This document shows, piece after piece, positions 25,877 to 37,500 of a DNA stretch of 64,000 nt (position 1 is its first letter; every line of letters begins with the position of its first letter). The stretch is from Variovorax paradoxus (GTDB taxonomy: Bacteria; Pseudomonadota; Gammaproteobacteria; Burkholderiales; Burkholderiaceae_C): NCBI RefSeq assembly GCF_018614915.1, contig NZ_JAGGNU010000019.1, positions 62,001-126,000 of the forward strand, given 5' to 3'. Made by a program: the position numbers and the translations under genes. The notes beneath the pieces are model-generated. The model was not told the DNA's origin and searched no databases. It was given only the letters and a program-made list of their open reading frames with translations.

Positions 25877-27220
25877 TCAGTGCCCTGCATTGGACATCAG
25901 GTCCGGCAAGCCCAGTGCCGCGTAGATCGTATCGGCCAACCGGCGCAGCCGCAGCGACTGCGGCTGGCTGTTGAGTTGCTGCTGCAGGATGCCCTGGGCG
26001 CTGGTCAGCGTGGCGGTGGTGCCGCCTGCAACCAGCGCGTCGAGGTATACCTGCTCGAACAGGTCGCGCTGGGCATGGCTGCCGCCGATCTCCATCAGGC
26101 GCGGCAGCGCCAGGCCGAGACCTTCGATCGTCGCGGCGAAGTCGCCGCGCGCGTGGGCGCACAGGCCATGGGCTGCAGGCACGCAGACGCGCTGCCAAGC
26201 CGCACGCGTCGAGGCCGGCGCCCGCGGTGCGTAGGCTTCGATGTTGCGCAGCAGGGTCTCGGCTTCGGGCCGTCCGGCGCGCGCCAGTCCGTAGAGATAC
26301 TGCAGATCGAGAAAGGGCAGCACGTGGTCGTCGAGCCGCCGCACCAGGTAGCCGGCCAGTTCCTGCCAGCGCTCGCCGACATCGATGCCCGCGAGCTCGA
26401 AGCGCGCGAGCAAGGACACTGCGCCGATCTGGTCCTGCGAGTAGTCCTTGACCACACCCCACACCCGCTCGTCGTAAGTCGCAAGCGCCTCGTCGTCGCG
26501 GCCCAGGTCGATCAGGAACAGCGCCACGTGCCACCAGTTGTGCGTCACCATGAAGGAATTGAGCTCGACCCAGGTGTCGCTCACCTCCTGCATAAAGGCC
26601 AGGCCCTCGGCGAGCCGGCCCTCGGTCAGCATGACATGGCCGAGCGCGTGGTGCGCCCAAGGCTCCTTGCGTTGCATCGCGATGGCGCGGCGCGCGCTGG
26701 CTTCGGCTTCGCGCATCAAGTGGCATTGCTCGTAGCCGAAGGCGGCCATGCCGTGCAGATAAGGCACGTCGGCAGCCGTGGGCAGCGCAGCCAACGCGAG
26801 CCGCAGCATGCCGGGGCAGTCGCCGATGTTGAAGCAGTGGTACTGGCCGAGCTTGAGGGACGCCAGATCGCGCGGATGTTCGCGCGCCTGCTCCTGGTGC
26901 AGTTCGATCGCGCGGGCGATGTCGCCTTCGGTCCAGGCCGCGACCGCCGCGATGTAGCGCCGCTCGCGCGGGCTGGCGCGGACTGCGCCGGCTTGCGCGC
27001 GTTCGAGAAAGGGGCGTGCGTTGGAGACGGCGTCCCGCGACTCGGCGAACAGGTGCAGCGTCGCGCAATAGGCCTGCACGATCGGGCTCTGGTCTTCCGC
27101 GGCGGCCAGCACCTCGACCGCGCGCGCCTCGCAGGCGATGAAGCCCTCGACGAAGTCGTTGACCGCGCGCAGGCTGGTGGCGTCTGTCAGGCTGACCGGG
27201 TTGCCGAGGCTGTCTTGCAT
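25877..27220 (-). CDS. TTC38-like tetratricopeptide repeat protein
   Basis: 447 residues, rich in helical repeats. The pattern YLHGMAAFGYEQCHLMREAE, then PWAHHALGHVMLTEGRLAEG, then THNWWHVALFLIDLGRDDEAL matches the tetratricopeptide repeat protein 38 family, first named in animals. No signal peptide, so it is cytoplasmic. No function is known in bacteria. It precedes a LysE-type exporter on the same strand. Confidence 0.8.
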   Translation of the reverse strand: MQDSLGNPVSLTDATSLRAVNDFVEGFIACEARAVEVLAAAEDQSPIVQAYCATLHLFAESRDAVSNARPFLERAQAGAVRASPRERRYIAAVAAWTEGDIARAIELHQEQAREHPRDLASLKLGQYHCFNIGDCPGMLRLALAALPTAADVPYLHGMAAFGYEQCHLMREAEASARRAIAMQRKEPWAHHALGHVMLTEGRLAEGLAFMQEVSDTWVELNSFMVTHNWWHVALFLIDLGRDDEALATYDERVWGVVKDYSQDQIGAVSLLARFELAGIDVGERWQELAGYLVRRLDDHVLPFLDLQYLYGLARAGRPEAETLLRNIEAYAPRAPASTRAAWQRVCVPAAHGLCAHARGDFAATIEGLGLALPRLMEIGGSHAQRDLFEQVYLDALVAGGTTATLTSAQGILQQQLNSQPQSLRLRRLADTIYAALGLPDLMSNAGH

Positions 27221-27268
27221 AAAGCCTATTCTGCCGGCGCGGCCGCCGCCGGGCTGCCCCGGGGGGCT

Positions 27269-27667
27269 TCAAACACCCGCTTTCTGATGCCGGTACTCCT
27301 GTGTGAGTCCCCCGTAGCCGTAGGCCGCGGCGCGCGCGTCGATCAGGTGCACGTACGACACCTCGTGCAGGTTCTTGCGAAGCGCCGCCATCGCCGCATG
27401 GACCTCGCGCACATAGCGGGCCTTCTCCGCCTTGGTGTTGGTCTCGTCGGTGATGCTGATGTCCAGATGGAAGGCCGACTTGCCGAGCTCGGCCAGCGAT
27501 CGGCCGCCGATGAACCAGGCGTCGTCGGCGATGTACTGCACCGTGATGGCGATCACAGGCAGCTTCTTGTCGAGCACGCTCTGGGTCAGTTCGGCCACCG
27601 TGTCGACAGTCCGGCGGGTGAGCTGGGCGTCGGGTTGGCCGGAGAGATGAATGACGATGTGAGGCAT
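27269..27667 (-). CDS. Tautomerase family protein
   Basis: 132 residues from the ATG at MPHIVIHLSG, which leaves Pro as the new N-terminal residue after Met removal. That Pro is the catalytic base in the 4-oxalocrotonate tautomerase superfamily. At 132 residues it is longer than the 62-residue classic subunit, so it is a fused or long-form member. The upstream in-frame codons to 27760 are not supported. It is divergent from a LysR regulator 95 bases away, which is its most likely regulator. Confidence 0.85.
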   Translation of the reverse strand: MPHIVIHLSGQPDAQLTRRTVDTVAELTQSVLDKKLPVIAITVQYIADDAWFIGGRSLAELGKSAFHLDISITDETNTKAEKARYVREVHAAMAALRKNLHEVSYVHLIDARAAAYGYGGLTQEYRHQKAGV

Positions 27668-27730
27668 GGCGCTTTCCTTTTCGGTGGTTGGTGAGGGTAT
27701 TGTGGAAAGATCAAATGAATCGGAAAAGCG

Positions 27731-27749
27731 GGAAGATATGATGACTTCC
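27731..27749. promoter_or_regulatory. Candidate LysR-type operator between tautomerase and LysR genes
   Basis: A short dyad GGAAG-N9-CTTCC lies in the 95-base divergent region, 14 bases before the LysR start. Spaced palindromes of this kind are typical LysR sites, but the match to the T-N11-A rule is only loose. Confidence 0.35.
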
Positions 27750-27762
27750 ATCTGTTTCACGA

Positions 27763-28641
27763 ATGGATTGCCGCATGCAGGCCTTCGACCTCGATCAACT
27801 CCGCACCTTCGTCGCCGTCACCGAGGCGGGCAGCCTCACGGCTGCGGCGCCGCAGGTCTTCCTGTCGCAATCCGCCGTCAGCGAGCAGATGCGCAAGCTC
27901 GAAGAGCGGGCTGGCCAGTCGCTGTTGACGCGCAGCAAGGCCGGCGTGGCGCCTACGGCGGCGGGCATCCGATTGCTGGCGCATGCGCATCGGCTGCTGG
28001 CACTTTCAGACGAAGCCTTTAGAGACATGCGCGGCGAAACGCTGCAGGGCGAACTGCGTCTCGCGGTCACCGACTATTTCAGGCCGGGCGACCTGACCCG
28101 GCTGCTGAGCCGTCTCGGCGAGAACTACCCGCAGGTGCATCTGCACGTGAGCGTTCTCAAGAGCGGAGCAATCGAGGCCGGGTATGCAAAGGGGCACTTC
28201 GATGTGGCGTTGTCGATGCGCATCTCCGGCGCGGCGCACGGTGCGACCAGGGCGGATGCGCCGGCGCTGCGCCGCGAATCGCTGGCGTGGATGGGCGCGG
28301 CCGGACTGCGTCTCGCGCGCGGCGAGCCGCTGCGGCTTCTGGTCTTGCCCGACACCTGCTCGCTGCACCAGTTCACGGTGCAACTGCTGCAGAAGCGGCG
28401 AGTGCCTTATTCGGTGGCCCACGTGGCTTCGGGCGTGGCCGGCCTGCAGTCCGCCCTCGCAGCCGGGCTGGGCGTCGCCTGCCTCAACGAATCGGCGCTG
28501 TGCGAGGGCGTGGCACGGCTGGCGCCGCCGCACGGGCTGCCGGCGCTGCCGCGCGTGGCTTTTCACCTCCTGCCCGCGCGGCGAGGGGAAACGGATTTCG
28601 TCGCGCGCGCACGCGAGCTGCTGGCTTCGCATCTCGTTTGA
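27763..28641 (+). CDS. LysR family transcriptional regulator
   Basis: 292 residues (an ATG four codons on, at 27775, is also possible). The N-terminal winged helix shows the LysR pattern DLDQLRTFVAVTEAGSLTAA, then SQSAVSEQMRKLEERAG and LLTRSKAGVAPTAAG. The C-terminal effector domain begins near residue 95. It is transcribed divergently from the tautomerase gene, which suggests that it regulates that gene and probably itself. The inducer is unknown. It is convergent with the amidase gene. Confidence 0.92.
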   Translation: MDCRMQAFDLDQLRTFVAVTEAGSLTAAAPQVFLSQSAVSEQMRKLEERAGQSLLTRSKAGVAPTAAGIRLLAHAHRLLALSDEAFRDMRGETLQGELRLAVTDYFRPGDLTRLLSRLGENYPQVHLHVSVLKSGAIEAGYAKGHFDVALSMRISGAAHGATRADAPALRRESLAWMGAAGLRLARGEPLRLLVLPDTCSLHQFTVQLLQKRRVPYSVAHVASGVAGLQSALAAGLGVACLNESALCEGVARLAPPHGLPALPRVAFHLLPARRGETDFVARARELLASHLV

Positions 28642-28665
28642 GTTGCGCGCCGGCAGCGTCTCGGA

Positions 28666-30072
28666 TCAGCCGGCCGGCGGTTCCGGCCAGGGCCGCTGCG
28701 GCGCCCGTATCAGCTCGAAGGCGCGCGCGACCTTGAGCACGCCGAGATCGTCGAAGCGTTGCCCTGCGATCTGCAGCCCGATTGGCAAGCCTTCGCTGGT
28801 GTAGCCGCAATTGATCGACGCGGCCGGCTGCTCCGACATGTTGAAAGGCACGGTGAAGCCGATGTGCTCCAGCGGCCGAAGCGGATCGTTGGTGGGCGAG
28901 GGCAGTTCCGCGGCTGCCGGCGAGTTCGGCGCGGTGGGCGAGATCACGTAATCGAACTTCGCGCAGGCCGCCACCGCAGCGACCCGCGTGGCGTGGAACT
29001 GGCTGAAGGCGCGGAACACGTGCTCGCCGCTGAAGTCCGATGCACTCTCCGCCCATTCGCGGATGTAGGGCAGCACCTTCGCACGCTGCTCCGACGGGAG
29101 TGCATTCATGTCCACCAGCGAGCGCATGCGCCACAGGTGGTCCATGCCGTCGAGCATGGCCTGCGACATGAAAGGCTGCATCGGTTCGATGTCGGCGCCG
29201 GCCCGCTCGAAGAGCCGTGCCGCCTGCTCGACCGCCGCGCCGATCTCGGGCTCGACGGCCAGGCCGCAGCCGGCGTCGAGCAGGAGACCGATGCGCAGGC
29301 CGCGCAGGTGATCCGTGGCGACGTCGAACCCGGACCATGGGATGTCCTGCGCGGGCAGGCTCATGCTGTCGCGCAGGTCGGGCCGAGCCAGGGCCTGCAT
29401 CATGAGCGCCGCATCGCCCACGCTGCGTGTCATCGGGCCGGCGGCACGCCCCATGTAGGGTGGATCGATCGGAATCCGGCCCAGGCTGGGCTTGAGGGTG
29501 AAGATGCCGCACCAGGCGGCCGGCAGCCGCAGCGAGCCGCCGATGTCGGTGCCGATGTGCAGCGGGCCGTAGCCGGCCGCGGCGGCGGCACCTGCGCCGG
29601 CGCTCGACCCGCCAGGGGTCTTGCTCAGGTTCCAGGGGTTGCGCGCCAGGGTGTGGAAGCTCGAGAGGCCGGAGGAGAGCATCCCGTAGTCGGGCATCGT
29701 GGTCTTGCTGACGACCACCGCGCCGGCCTCCTTGAGGCGGGCGGCCGGCGGCGCATCGGCCGCGGCGGGCTTGAGCTCGACGGCGGCGGTGCCGGCCGGC
29801 ATCGGGTCGCCGCGCGTCGCGATGTTCTCCTTGATCGTCGTCGGCACGCCGTCGAGCGGACCGAGCGGCTCGCCGCGTCGCCAGCGCGCCTCCGAGGCGC
29901 GCGCCTGTTCGAGCGCGGCTTCGGGGCGCAGCAGCCAGGTGGCCTGCAGATGCGGCTCCCAGCGCGCGATGTGGTCGAGCACGGCCTGCGTGACTTCGAC
30001 CGGCGAGAGGCTGGCGTCGCGGTAGGCGGCGGCGAGTTCCTGTGCGGACAGATCGTGGAGACGCTTGCTCAC
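28666..30072 (-). CDS. Amidase (amidase signature family)
   Basis: 468 residues from a GTG that overlaps the stop of the transporter binding protein (GTGA). The amidase-signature catalytic Ser-cisSer-Lys triad is visible: Lys in TTIKENIAT, cis-Ser in TPGGSSAGAGAA, and the nucleophile in GTDIGGSLRLPA. These enzymes hydrolyse amide bonds of small molecules. Translational coupling to a peptide-type ABC transporter suggests that the amidase processes the imported substrate, which remains unidentified. Confidence 0.93.
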   Translation of the reverse strand: MSKRLHDLSAQELAAAYRDASLSPVEVTQAVLDHIARWEPHLQATWLLRPEAALEQARASEARWRRGEPLGPLDGVPTTIKENIATRGDPMPAGTAAVELKPAAADAPPAARLKEAGAVVVSKTTMPDYGMLSSGLSSFHTLARNPWNLSKTPGGSSAGAGAAAAAGYGPLHIGTDIGGSLRLPAAWCGIFTLKPSLGRIPIDPPYMGRAAGPMTRSVGDAALMMQALARPDLRDSMSLPAQDIPWSGFDVATDHLRGLRIGLLLDAGCGLAVEPEIGAAVEQAARLFERAGADIEPMQPFMSQAMLDGMDHLWRMRSLVDMNALPSEQRAKVLPYIREWAESASDFSGEHVFRAFSQFHATRVAAVAACAKFDYVISPTAPNSPAAAELPSPTNDPLRPLEHIGFTVPFNMSEQPAASINCGYTSEGLPIGLQIAGQRFDDLGVLKVARAFELIRAPQRPWPEPPAG

Positions 30073-31562
30073 GACCACGACAGTGCCGAGAGATCGTTGG
30101 CGAAGATCGGCATCTCTTTCCAGAGTCCTTTCACGCCCTTCTTCGCCACGGTAGGCCATTGGGGCTGGTAGAGGAAGCCATTGGCGGCGTCGGCAGCGAG
30201 CAGTTTTTGCGCGTCGCCCAGGAGCTTGTTGCGCTCGGTCGCATTGGCCGTCGTCTTGATCTTGTCGAACAGCGTGTTGAAGGCCTTCGAATCGTAGCCC
30301 CAGTAGTAGTCGGGCTTGGCGTAGTTGCCGAGGTCGAAGGGCTCGACATGCGAAATGATCGAGAGGTCGTAGTTGTGCGCGCCGCCGTAGGTGTTGCTGA
30401 GCCACTGCGCCCATTCCACGTTCTGTACCTTCACCTGAATGCCGATCTTGGCGAGCTGCGCCTGGATGACTTCGCCGCCCTGGCGCGCATAGGGTGGCGG
30501 CGGCAGCGTCATCGTCAGCTCGAGCGGCGTCTTGACGCCGGCCTCGGCCAGCAGTTTCTTGGCCTTTTCAATGTCGAAGGGATTGACCCCCGTGGTATCC
30601 ACATAGCCCGCGGCGCCCGGCACGTAGTGGCTGCCGATCGGCACACCGAAGCCATCGACCGCACCCTCGATCACTGCTTTCCGATCGATCGCGGCCAGGA
30701 TGGCGCGGCGCACCCGCACGTCGTCCAGCGGCTTCTTCTTGTTGTTGATGGCAAGGATGGTCTTGGCGCGCGAGCCCGCGAGGCTCACCTGGAACTGCGG
30801 ATTGTTCTTGAACTGGGGCACGACGCGCGTCGCGATGCGCGGGAAGGCATCGACGTCGCCGGCCAGCACCGCCGCTGCCTGTGCGGCCGGATCGGAGATG
30901 AAACGGAAGCTCACCCTGTTCACCTTGGCTGCAGCGGGGCTGCGGAAACCACTCCACTTGCTCAGCGTGAGTGACGAGCCGCGGGCCCAGTTGTCCAGCT
31001 TGTACGGGCCTGTGCCAACAGGCTTGGTGGCGTTGGTGTCTGCGCTCTTGGGCTCGACGATGATGGATGTTGCCTGGCCCAGTACGAAAGGCAGGTCGGG
31101 ATCAATTTCCTTGTTGAGGATCACCACGGTTGATTCATCCACCGCTTGCACCGAGAAATTGGCGAAGGTGCGCTTGTCCTTGTTGGTGCTCTTCTCGCCG
31201 GCGGCACGCTCGAACGCAAACTTGACCGTCTGTGCATTGAACGGCTCGCCGTTCTGGAACTTGACGTCTTTTCGCAGTTTGAAGGTATAGGTCTTGAGAT
31301 CGGGCGAAACCTCCCAGCTCTCGGCCAGGAGCGGCGTGACGCTGCCGTCGGCGTTGATCTTGGTGAGCGTTTCGAAGACGTTGTAGAGCACGACTTCACC
31401 GATGGCGGAAGCCGCATTGGCGGTCGGATCCAGGCCCGGCGGCTCGAGCCCCATGCCCAGCACGATCGAATCCTTGCGGCCCTGCGCCAGCGCCGCCTGC
31501 GGCAGCGCAAGCGGCACGGTGGCCAGTGCAGCGGTGGTCAGAAGGGTGCGGCGTTTCAACAT
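30069..31562 (-). CDS. ABC transporter substrate-binding protein (SBP family 5)
   Basis: 497 residues with a signal peptide: MLKRRTLLTTAAL and a hydrophobic core ending near ALAQ (residue 27). The RR pair hints at a Tat-like signal, but the motif is incomplete. GLEPPGLDPTANAAS and VLYNVFETLTKINADG, then SPDLKTYTFKLRKDVKFQNG, are the family 5 (DppA/OppA) hallmarks. It is periplasmic and would capture peptides or similar solutes. It is the fifth gene of the dppBCDF-type operon; the amidase follows with a GTGA overlap. Confidence 0.94.
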   Translation of the reverse strand: MLKRRTLLTTAALATVPLALPQAALAQGRKDSIVLGMGLEPPGLDPTANAASAIGEVVLYNVFETLTKINADGSVTPLLAESWEVSPDLKTYTFKLRKDVKFQNGEPFNAQTVKFAFERAAGEKSTNKDKRTFANFSVQAVDESTVVILNKEIDPDLPFVLGQATSIIVEPKSADTNATKPVGTGPYKLDNWARGSSLTLSKWSGFRSPAAAKVNRVSFRFISDPAAQAAAVLAGDVDAFPRIATRVVPQFKNNPQFQVSLAGSRAKTILAINNKKKPLDDVRVRRAILAAIDRKAVIEGAVDGFGVPIGSHYVPGAAGYVDTTGVNPFDIEKAKKLLAEAGVKTPLELTMTLPPPPYARQGGEVIQAQLAKIGIQVKVQNVEWAQWLSNTYGGAHNYDLSIISHVEPFDLGNYAKPDYYWGYDSKAFNTLFDKIKTTANATERNKLLGDAQKLLAADAANGFLYQPQWPTVAKKGVKGLWKEMPIFANDLSALSWS

Positions 31563-31610
31563 GGTCAGGGCTCCAGGCAAAAGGCTGAGAAGAAGAAAAA
31601 AGTCGTTACA

Positions 31611-32464
31611 TCATGCGCGAGCGGCCTCGCCGGCGGCAAGCATTTGGCTTTGCATCGCTGCTGCGGGCTCTGCGCGTGGTACCGCAGCGAGCAGGGCTTG
31701 GGTATAGGGGTGTTCCGCATGAGCGAACAGATGTTGCGGCGCGCCTTGCTCGACCACCAGCCCGCGGTGCAGCACGCAGACCACGTCGCACAGGTGGTTC
31801 ACCACCGCGAGGTCGTGGCTGATCAGCAGGTAGCTGATGCCGAACTGTTGCTGCAGGTCCTGCATCAGGTTCAGCACCTGCGCCTGGACCGAGACGTCGA
31901 GCGCGCTCACCGGCTCGTCGGCGACGATCAGCCTGGGCCGCGTGATCAATGCGCGCGCGATCGCGATGCGCTGGCGCTGGCCGCCGGAAAACTCGTGCGG
32001 GTACTTGTCGAGGTCGGTGCTGCGCAGGCCGACGGCGGCGAGCGATTCGCCGGCACGTTCGCGCTGCTCGGCGCGGCTGGTTTCAGCCAGCGCTTCGAGC
32101 GGCTCGGCGACGATGCGCGCCACCGTCTGGCGCGGGTCCAGCGAGCCGTATGGGTCCTGAAACACCATCTGCACGTCGCGCCGCGCGGCACGCAGCTCGT
32201 GCCTGGGCAGCGCGTGGAGGTCGCGGCCGAGCAGCTTGACGGTGCCGGAGGTCGGCTTGTCGAGCGCCATCACCAGCCGCGCGATGGTCGACTTGCCCGA
32301 GCCCGATTCGCCGACGATGCCCAGGCTTTGCCCCGGGCGCAGGCTGAAGCTGACGCCGTTGAGCGCCTTGACCATCGGCGGCGGTCCGAACAGGCGCTCG
32401 CGCGGCAGCGTGTAGTGACGCACCAGGCCATCGACCTCGAGCAGGGCAGTGGAGGGCGCCGCCG

Positions 32465-32468
<4 letters not shown>
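31611..32468 (-). CDS. Dipeptide/oligopeptide ABC transporter ATP-binding protein (DppF-type)
   Basis: 285 residues. The second ATPase of the transporter. Walker A is GESGSGKST, the Q-loop lies in MVFQDPYGSLDPR, the ABC signature is FSGGQRQRIAIARAL, and Walker B is LIVADEPVSALD, followed by ISHDLAVV. The start overlaps the DppD-type stop (ATGA). It is slightly shorter than typical DppF and lacks much of the C-terminal cysteine region. Confidence 0.93.
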
Positions 32469-33451
<983 letters not shown>

Positions 33452-33460
33452 GGTGGCGGT

Positions 33461-34342
33461 CTAGCGGGCGCGTGCGAGGCGCGGGTCCAGCAGGTCGCGC
33501 AGGCCGTCGCCCAGAAGGTTGAGGCCGAGCACGGCGAGAGCGATCGCCAGGCCCGGGAATACCGCGAGCAGCGGCGCCTGGAACATCATCGTCTGGGCTT
33601 CGCTGAGCATGCGGCCCCAGGAGGGCTGCGGCGGCTGCGTGCCCAGACCGAGATAGGAGAGGGCGGCCTCGGCCAGGATGGCGATCGCGAAGCGGATCGT
33701 GATCTGGACGATCAGCACGGCCGAGATGTTGGGGAGCACATGCTGCATGGTGATCGCGAAGGCGCCCTTGCCGCAGGCGCGCGCGGCGGCCACGTACTCG
33801 CGCGACCAGATCGCGTTGGCCGATGCGCGCGTGATGCGCGCGAAGGTCGGGATGTTGTAGATGCCGATGGCAATGATCGCGTTGACGATGCCGGCGCCGA
33901 ACACCGCCGTCATCATGATGGCCGACAGGATGGCGGGAAAGGCCATCGAGAAGTCCGTGAAGCGCATGATCGCTTCCTCCACCCAGCCGCGCCGCGCTGC
34001 CGCGAGCAGGCCGAGCGCGGTGCCGACCACGAGGCCGATGCCGACCGCGATCACGCCCACCAGGATGGACGCGCGCGCGCCCACCAGCAGCAGCGAGGCC
34101 ACGTCGCGTCCGAAGGAGTCGGTGCCCAGCCAGTGCGCTGCCGTCGGCGGCTTGAGCTTGTTGGCAATGTCCATCTCGTAAGGCGACCAGGGTGTCCAGA
34201 CCAGCGAGACAGCGGCGGCCAGGATCAGCAGCAGCGTGAGCACGGCGCCGATGGTGAAGCTGCGGTGGTGCAGCGCGCGGCGCCAGAAACCGGGCACCTT
34301 GAAGGCGGCCGCGCTCGGGACTTGGGCAGGAAGCGCACTCAT
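33461..34342 (-). CDS. Dipeptide/oligopeptide ABC transporter permease (DppC-type)
   Basis: 293 residues with six membrane helices. The N-terminal OppC domain carries HWLGTDSFGRDVASLLLVGAR, a hallmark of DppC permeases. The EAA loop that contacts the ATPases is EYVAAARACGKGAFAITMQH. It overlaps the DppB-type gene by ATGA and forms the heterodimeric channel with it. Confidence 0.94.
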   Translation of the reverse strand: MSALPAQVPSAAAFKVPGFWRRALHHRSFTIGAVLTLLLILAAAVSLVWTPWSPYEMDIANKLKPPTAAHWLGTDSFGRDVASLLLVGARASILVGVIAVGIGLVVGTALGLLAAARRGWVEEAIMRFTDFSMAFPAILSAIMMTAVFGAGIVNAIIAIGIYNIPTFARITRASANAIWSREYVAAARACGKGAFAITMQHVLPNISAVLIVQITIRFAIAILAEAALSYLGLGTQPPQPSWGRMLSEAQTMMFQAPLLAVFPGLAIALAVLGLNLLGDGLRDLLDPRLARAR

Positions 34343-35289
34343 ATGTCGCTGGCCTTGATGCGCGGGTCGATGACGGCATAGAGCACATCGACCACGAAGT
34401 TGACGATGACGACCATCGCCGCCAGCAGCATCACGCAGTTGCGCACCACGATCAGGTCGCGGTTGCTGATGGCCTGGAAGATCAGCCGGCCCAGCCCCGG
34501 CAGGTAGAACACGTTCTCCACCACGATGGTGCCTGCCAGCAGCTCCGAGAACTGCATGCCCATCACGGTGATCACCGGGATCAGCGCATTGCGCAGCACG
34601 TGGGTCCAGAGCACCGCCCGCTGCGAAACGCCCTTGGCGCGCGCGGTGCGCACGAAGTCCTCGCGCATCACCTCGAGCACGGCCGAGCGCGTGATGCGCG
34701 CCAGGATCGCGGCCTGGACCACGGCGAGCGACAGGGCGGGCAGGAGCAGCGCCTTGAGTCCCGCGAACACCCCTTCCTCCCAGCCTTCGAAACCGCCGGC
34801 CGAGAACCATTGCAACTGCACCGAGAAGACCAGGATCAGCAGGATCGCGAACCAGAAGTTGGGGATGGCGATGCCTACCTGCGTCAGGCCCATCAGCCCG
34901 ACGTCGCCGAGCTTGTTGTGCCGCGCCGCGGCGGTCACGCCGACGAACAGCGCAAGCACGGTGGTGAAGGCCATCGCAAGCAGGGCCAGCGGCACGGTCA
35001 GCGCGAGGCGTTCGAGGATCAGGTCGAGCACGGGCGAGCTGTAGGCATAGCTGTCGCCGAGCTCGCCGGAGAGGAGGCCGCCGATCCAGTGCCAATAGCG
35101 GGTCCAGGCCGGCTGGTCGAGACCCAGCTTGGTGGCCAGCGCCGCCACTGCGTCGGGCGAGGCGTCCGGGCCCATGAGCATCTGCGCGGCGTTGCCGGGC
35201 AGGATTTCGAGCACGAGAAAGACGATGACCGAGGCGCCGATCAAGGTGGCGATCAAGGTCAGGAAGCGCTTGAAGAGGAACAGGCTCAT
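34339..35289 (-). CDS. Dipeptide/oligopeptide ABC transporter permease (DppB-type)
   Basis: 316 residues from MSLFLFKRF; upstream in-frame codons to 35415 are unsupported. Six membrane helices are present, with an N-terminal LGLDQPAWTRYWHWIGGLL segment and GELGDSY, both common in DppB permeases. The EAA loop appears as DFVRTARAKGVSQRAVLWTH. It is the first gene of the six-gene minus-strand operon and diverges from the ferredoxin gene 64 bases away, so the operon promoter lies in that short gap. Confidence 0.94.
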   Translation of the reverse strand: MSLFLFKRFLTLIATLIGASVIVFLVLEILPGNAAQMLMGPDASPDAVAALATKLGLDQPAWTRYWHWIGGLLSGELGDSYAYSSPVLDLILERLALTVPLALLAMAFTTVLALFVGVTAAARHNKLGDVGLMGLTQVGIAIPNFWFAILLILVFSVQLQWFSAGGFEGWEEGVFAGLKALLLPALSLAVVQAAILARITRSAVLEVMREDFVRTARAKGVSQRAVLWTHVLRNALIPVITVMGMQFSELLAGTIVVENVFYLPGLGRLIFQAISNRDLIVVRNCVMLLAAMVVIVNFVVDVLYAVIDPRIKASDI

Positions 35290-35308
35290 AGGGCGGGGGG
35301 CAGCATAA

Positions 35309-36045
<737 letters not shown>

Positions 36046-36075
36046 TTTTTTTCTCTCCCCTGGTTCACATTTCCG

Positions 36076-36708
36076 CTAGCCCGCGGCGGGTGCGCCCCCG
36101 TCGCCCGGCTCGCGCCGCGGCGGTTTGGGGCGCGGCGGCTTGCTCGTGTGGATGAGCAGGGTCGCCTTGTCCATCTCACCGGCCACCAGTGCCGGAAAGG
36201 CGTGCAGCGTGCGGGCGATCGCGTCGTCGATCGCTTCGCGTTGTTCCTTCAGCGGTTTTTTCAGCACCCAGCCGACCACTTCGGACTTCACGCCCGGATG
36301 GCCGATGCCAAGGCGCAGGCGCCAGTAATCGCCGGTGCCGAGCTGCGCATGGATGTCGCGCAGGCCGTTGTGGCCGGCGTGGCTGCCGCCCAGCTTCAGC
36401 TTGGCCTGTCCGGGCACCACGTCGAGTTCGTCGTGCACCACCAGGATCTCGTGCGGCTCGATCTTGAAGAAGCGGGCCAGCGCGGCGACCGACTTGCCCG
36501 ACAGGTTCATGAAGGTCTGAGGCTCGAGCAGCCACACGGGCTGCCCGCCCACCTGCATGCGCGCAACCAGGCCGTGGTAGGCACGTTCGGGCGAGAGCGT
36601 GAGCTTGCGGTCGCGCGCGAGCGCGTCGATCCACCAGAAGCCGGCGTTGTGCCGCGTGGCCTCGTATTCCGAGCCCGGGTTGCCCAGGCCGACGAACAAC
36701 TTGATCAT
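36076..36708 (-). CDS. pth: Peptidyl-tRNA hydrolase
   Basis: 210 residues. It releases tRNA from peptidyl-tRNAs that drop off ribosomes. The catalytic His lies in [12 protein letters not shown] (H20), with N in MNLSGKS and D in [21 protein letters not shown] is also conserved. The C-terminal [11 protein letters not shown] tail is an extra lineage-specific extension. It is the last gene of the prs-rplY-pth run; a terminator separates it from rplY. Confidence 0.96.
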   Translation of the reverse strand: MIKLFVGLGNPGSEYEATRHNAGFWWIDALARDRKLTLSPERAYHGLVARMQVGGQPVWLLEPQTFMNLSGKSVAALARFFKIEPHEILVVHDELDVVPGQAKLKLGGSHAGHNGLRDIHAQLGTGDYWRLRLGIGHPGVKSEVVGWVLKKPLKEQREAIDDAIARTLHAFPALVAGEMDKATLLIHTSKPPRPKPPRREPGDGGAPAAG

Positions 36709-36741
36709 GAAGCCGGATTATCCGTGGCTGCGAAAAGAAGA

Positions 36742-36764
36742 ACGGCCCGCACGAGGCGGGCCGT
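36742..36764 (-). terminator. Rho-independent terminator downstream of rplY
   Basis: Perfect nine-base arms ACGGCCCGC and GCGGGCCGT with a five-base loop. On the minus strand it is followed by TCTTCTTTTC. It lies between rplY and pth and would reduce read-through from rplY into pth. Confidence 0.85.
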
Positions 36765-36787
36765 CGGCGGCGAGCGCTGCGAGGAAA

Positions 36788-37453
36788 TTACTTCTTCTTC
36801 GCGGGTGCGGCCTTGGCGTCCGTCTTGGCGGCAGCAGCCGGTGCGCCTTCTGCGGGAGCGGCACCTTCGGCACCAGCCACCGGCTCTTCGGCGACCAGCG
36901 GCGGCACGGCCGACACGACCACGGGGTTGACCTTGCCGTGGCTCACGTACTTCACGCCCTTGGGCAGCTTGATGTCGTTGACGTGGATCGTGGCGTTCTT
37001 GGTGAGGCCGGAGAGGTCGATCTCGATGAACTCGGGCAGATCGGCCGGCAGGCAGCTGACTTCGAGTTCGTTCATCACGTGGTTCACGAGATTGTGGTCG
37101 AGCTTGACGGCCGTGGACTCTTCCTCGCCCTTGAAGTGCAGCGGCACCTTGACGGTCATGCGGGTGCGGGCATCGACGCGCTGGAAGTCGACGTGCTGCA
37201 CGAGCGGGCGGAACGGATGGTATTGCACGTCGCGCAGCAGGACCTTGGTCGTGTTGCCGGCGAGGTCCATCTCGAGGATGGACGAATGGAAAGCTTCCTT
37301 CTTGAGGGCATGCCACAGCGCGTTGTGATCGAGCTCGATCAACTGGGGTTGGCCATCGCCACCGTAGACGATACCGGGCGTCTTGCCCGTGATGCGGAGA
37401 CGGCGGCTCGCACCCGTGCCCTGCTTGGCGCGCTCATAAGCGACGAATTTCAT
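36788..37453 (-). CDS. rplY: Large ribosomal subunit protein bL25 (long CTC form)
   Basis: 221 residues. The 5S rRNA-binding ribosomal protein L25 fused to a C-terminal extension, the general-stress CTC form typical of betaproteobacteria. [15 protein letters not shown] and the [19 protein letters not shown] segment are family landmarks. The Ala/Lys-rich tail ends in KKK. Start at [10 protein letters not shown]. The leader between prs and rplY holds two hairpins that may regulate it. Confidence 0.96.
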   Translation of the reverse strand: MKFVAYERAKQGTGASRRLRITGKTPGIVYGGDGQPQLIELDHNALWHALKKEAFHSSILEMDLAGNTTKVLLRDVQYHPFRPLVQHVDFQRVDARTRMTVKVPLHFKGEEESTAVKLDHNLVNHVMNELEVSCLPADLPEFIEIDLSGLTKNATIHVNDIKLPKGVKYVSHGKVNPVVVSAVPPLVAEEPVAGAEGAAPAEGAPAAAAKTDAKAAPAKKK

Positions 37454-37500
37454 AACTACTCCTGTGGAAGTCGACCGCGACCAGTGCGACTCCGGTTTCA

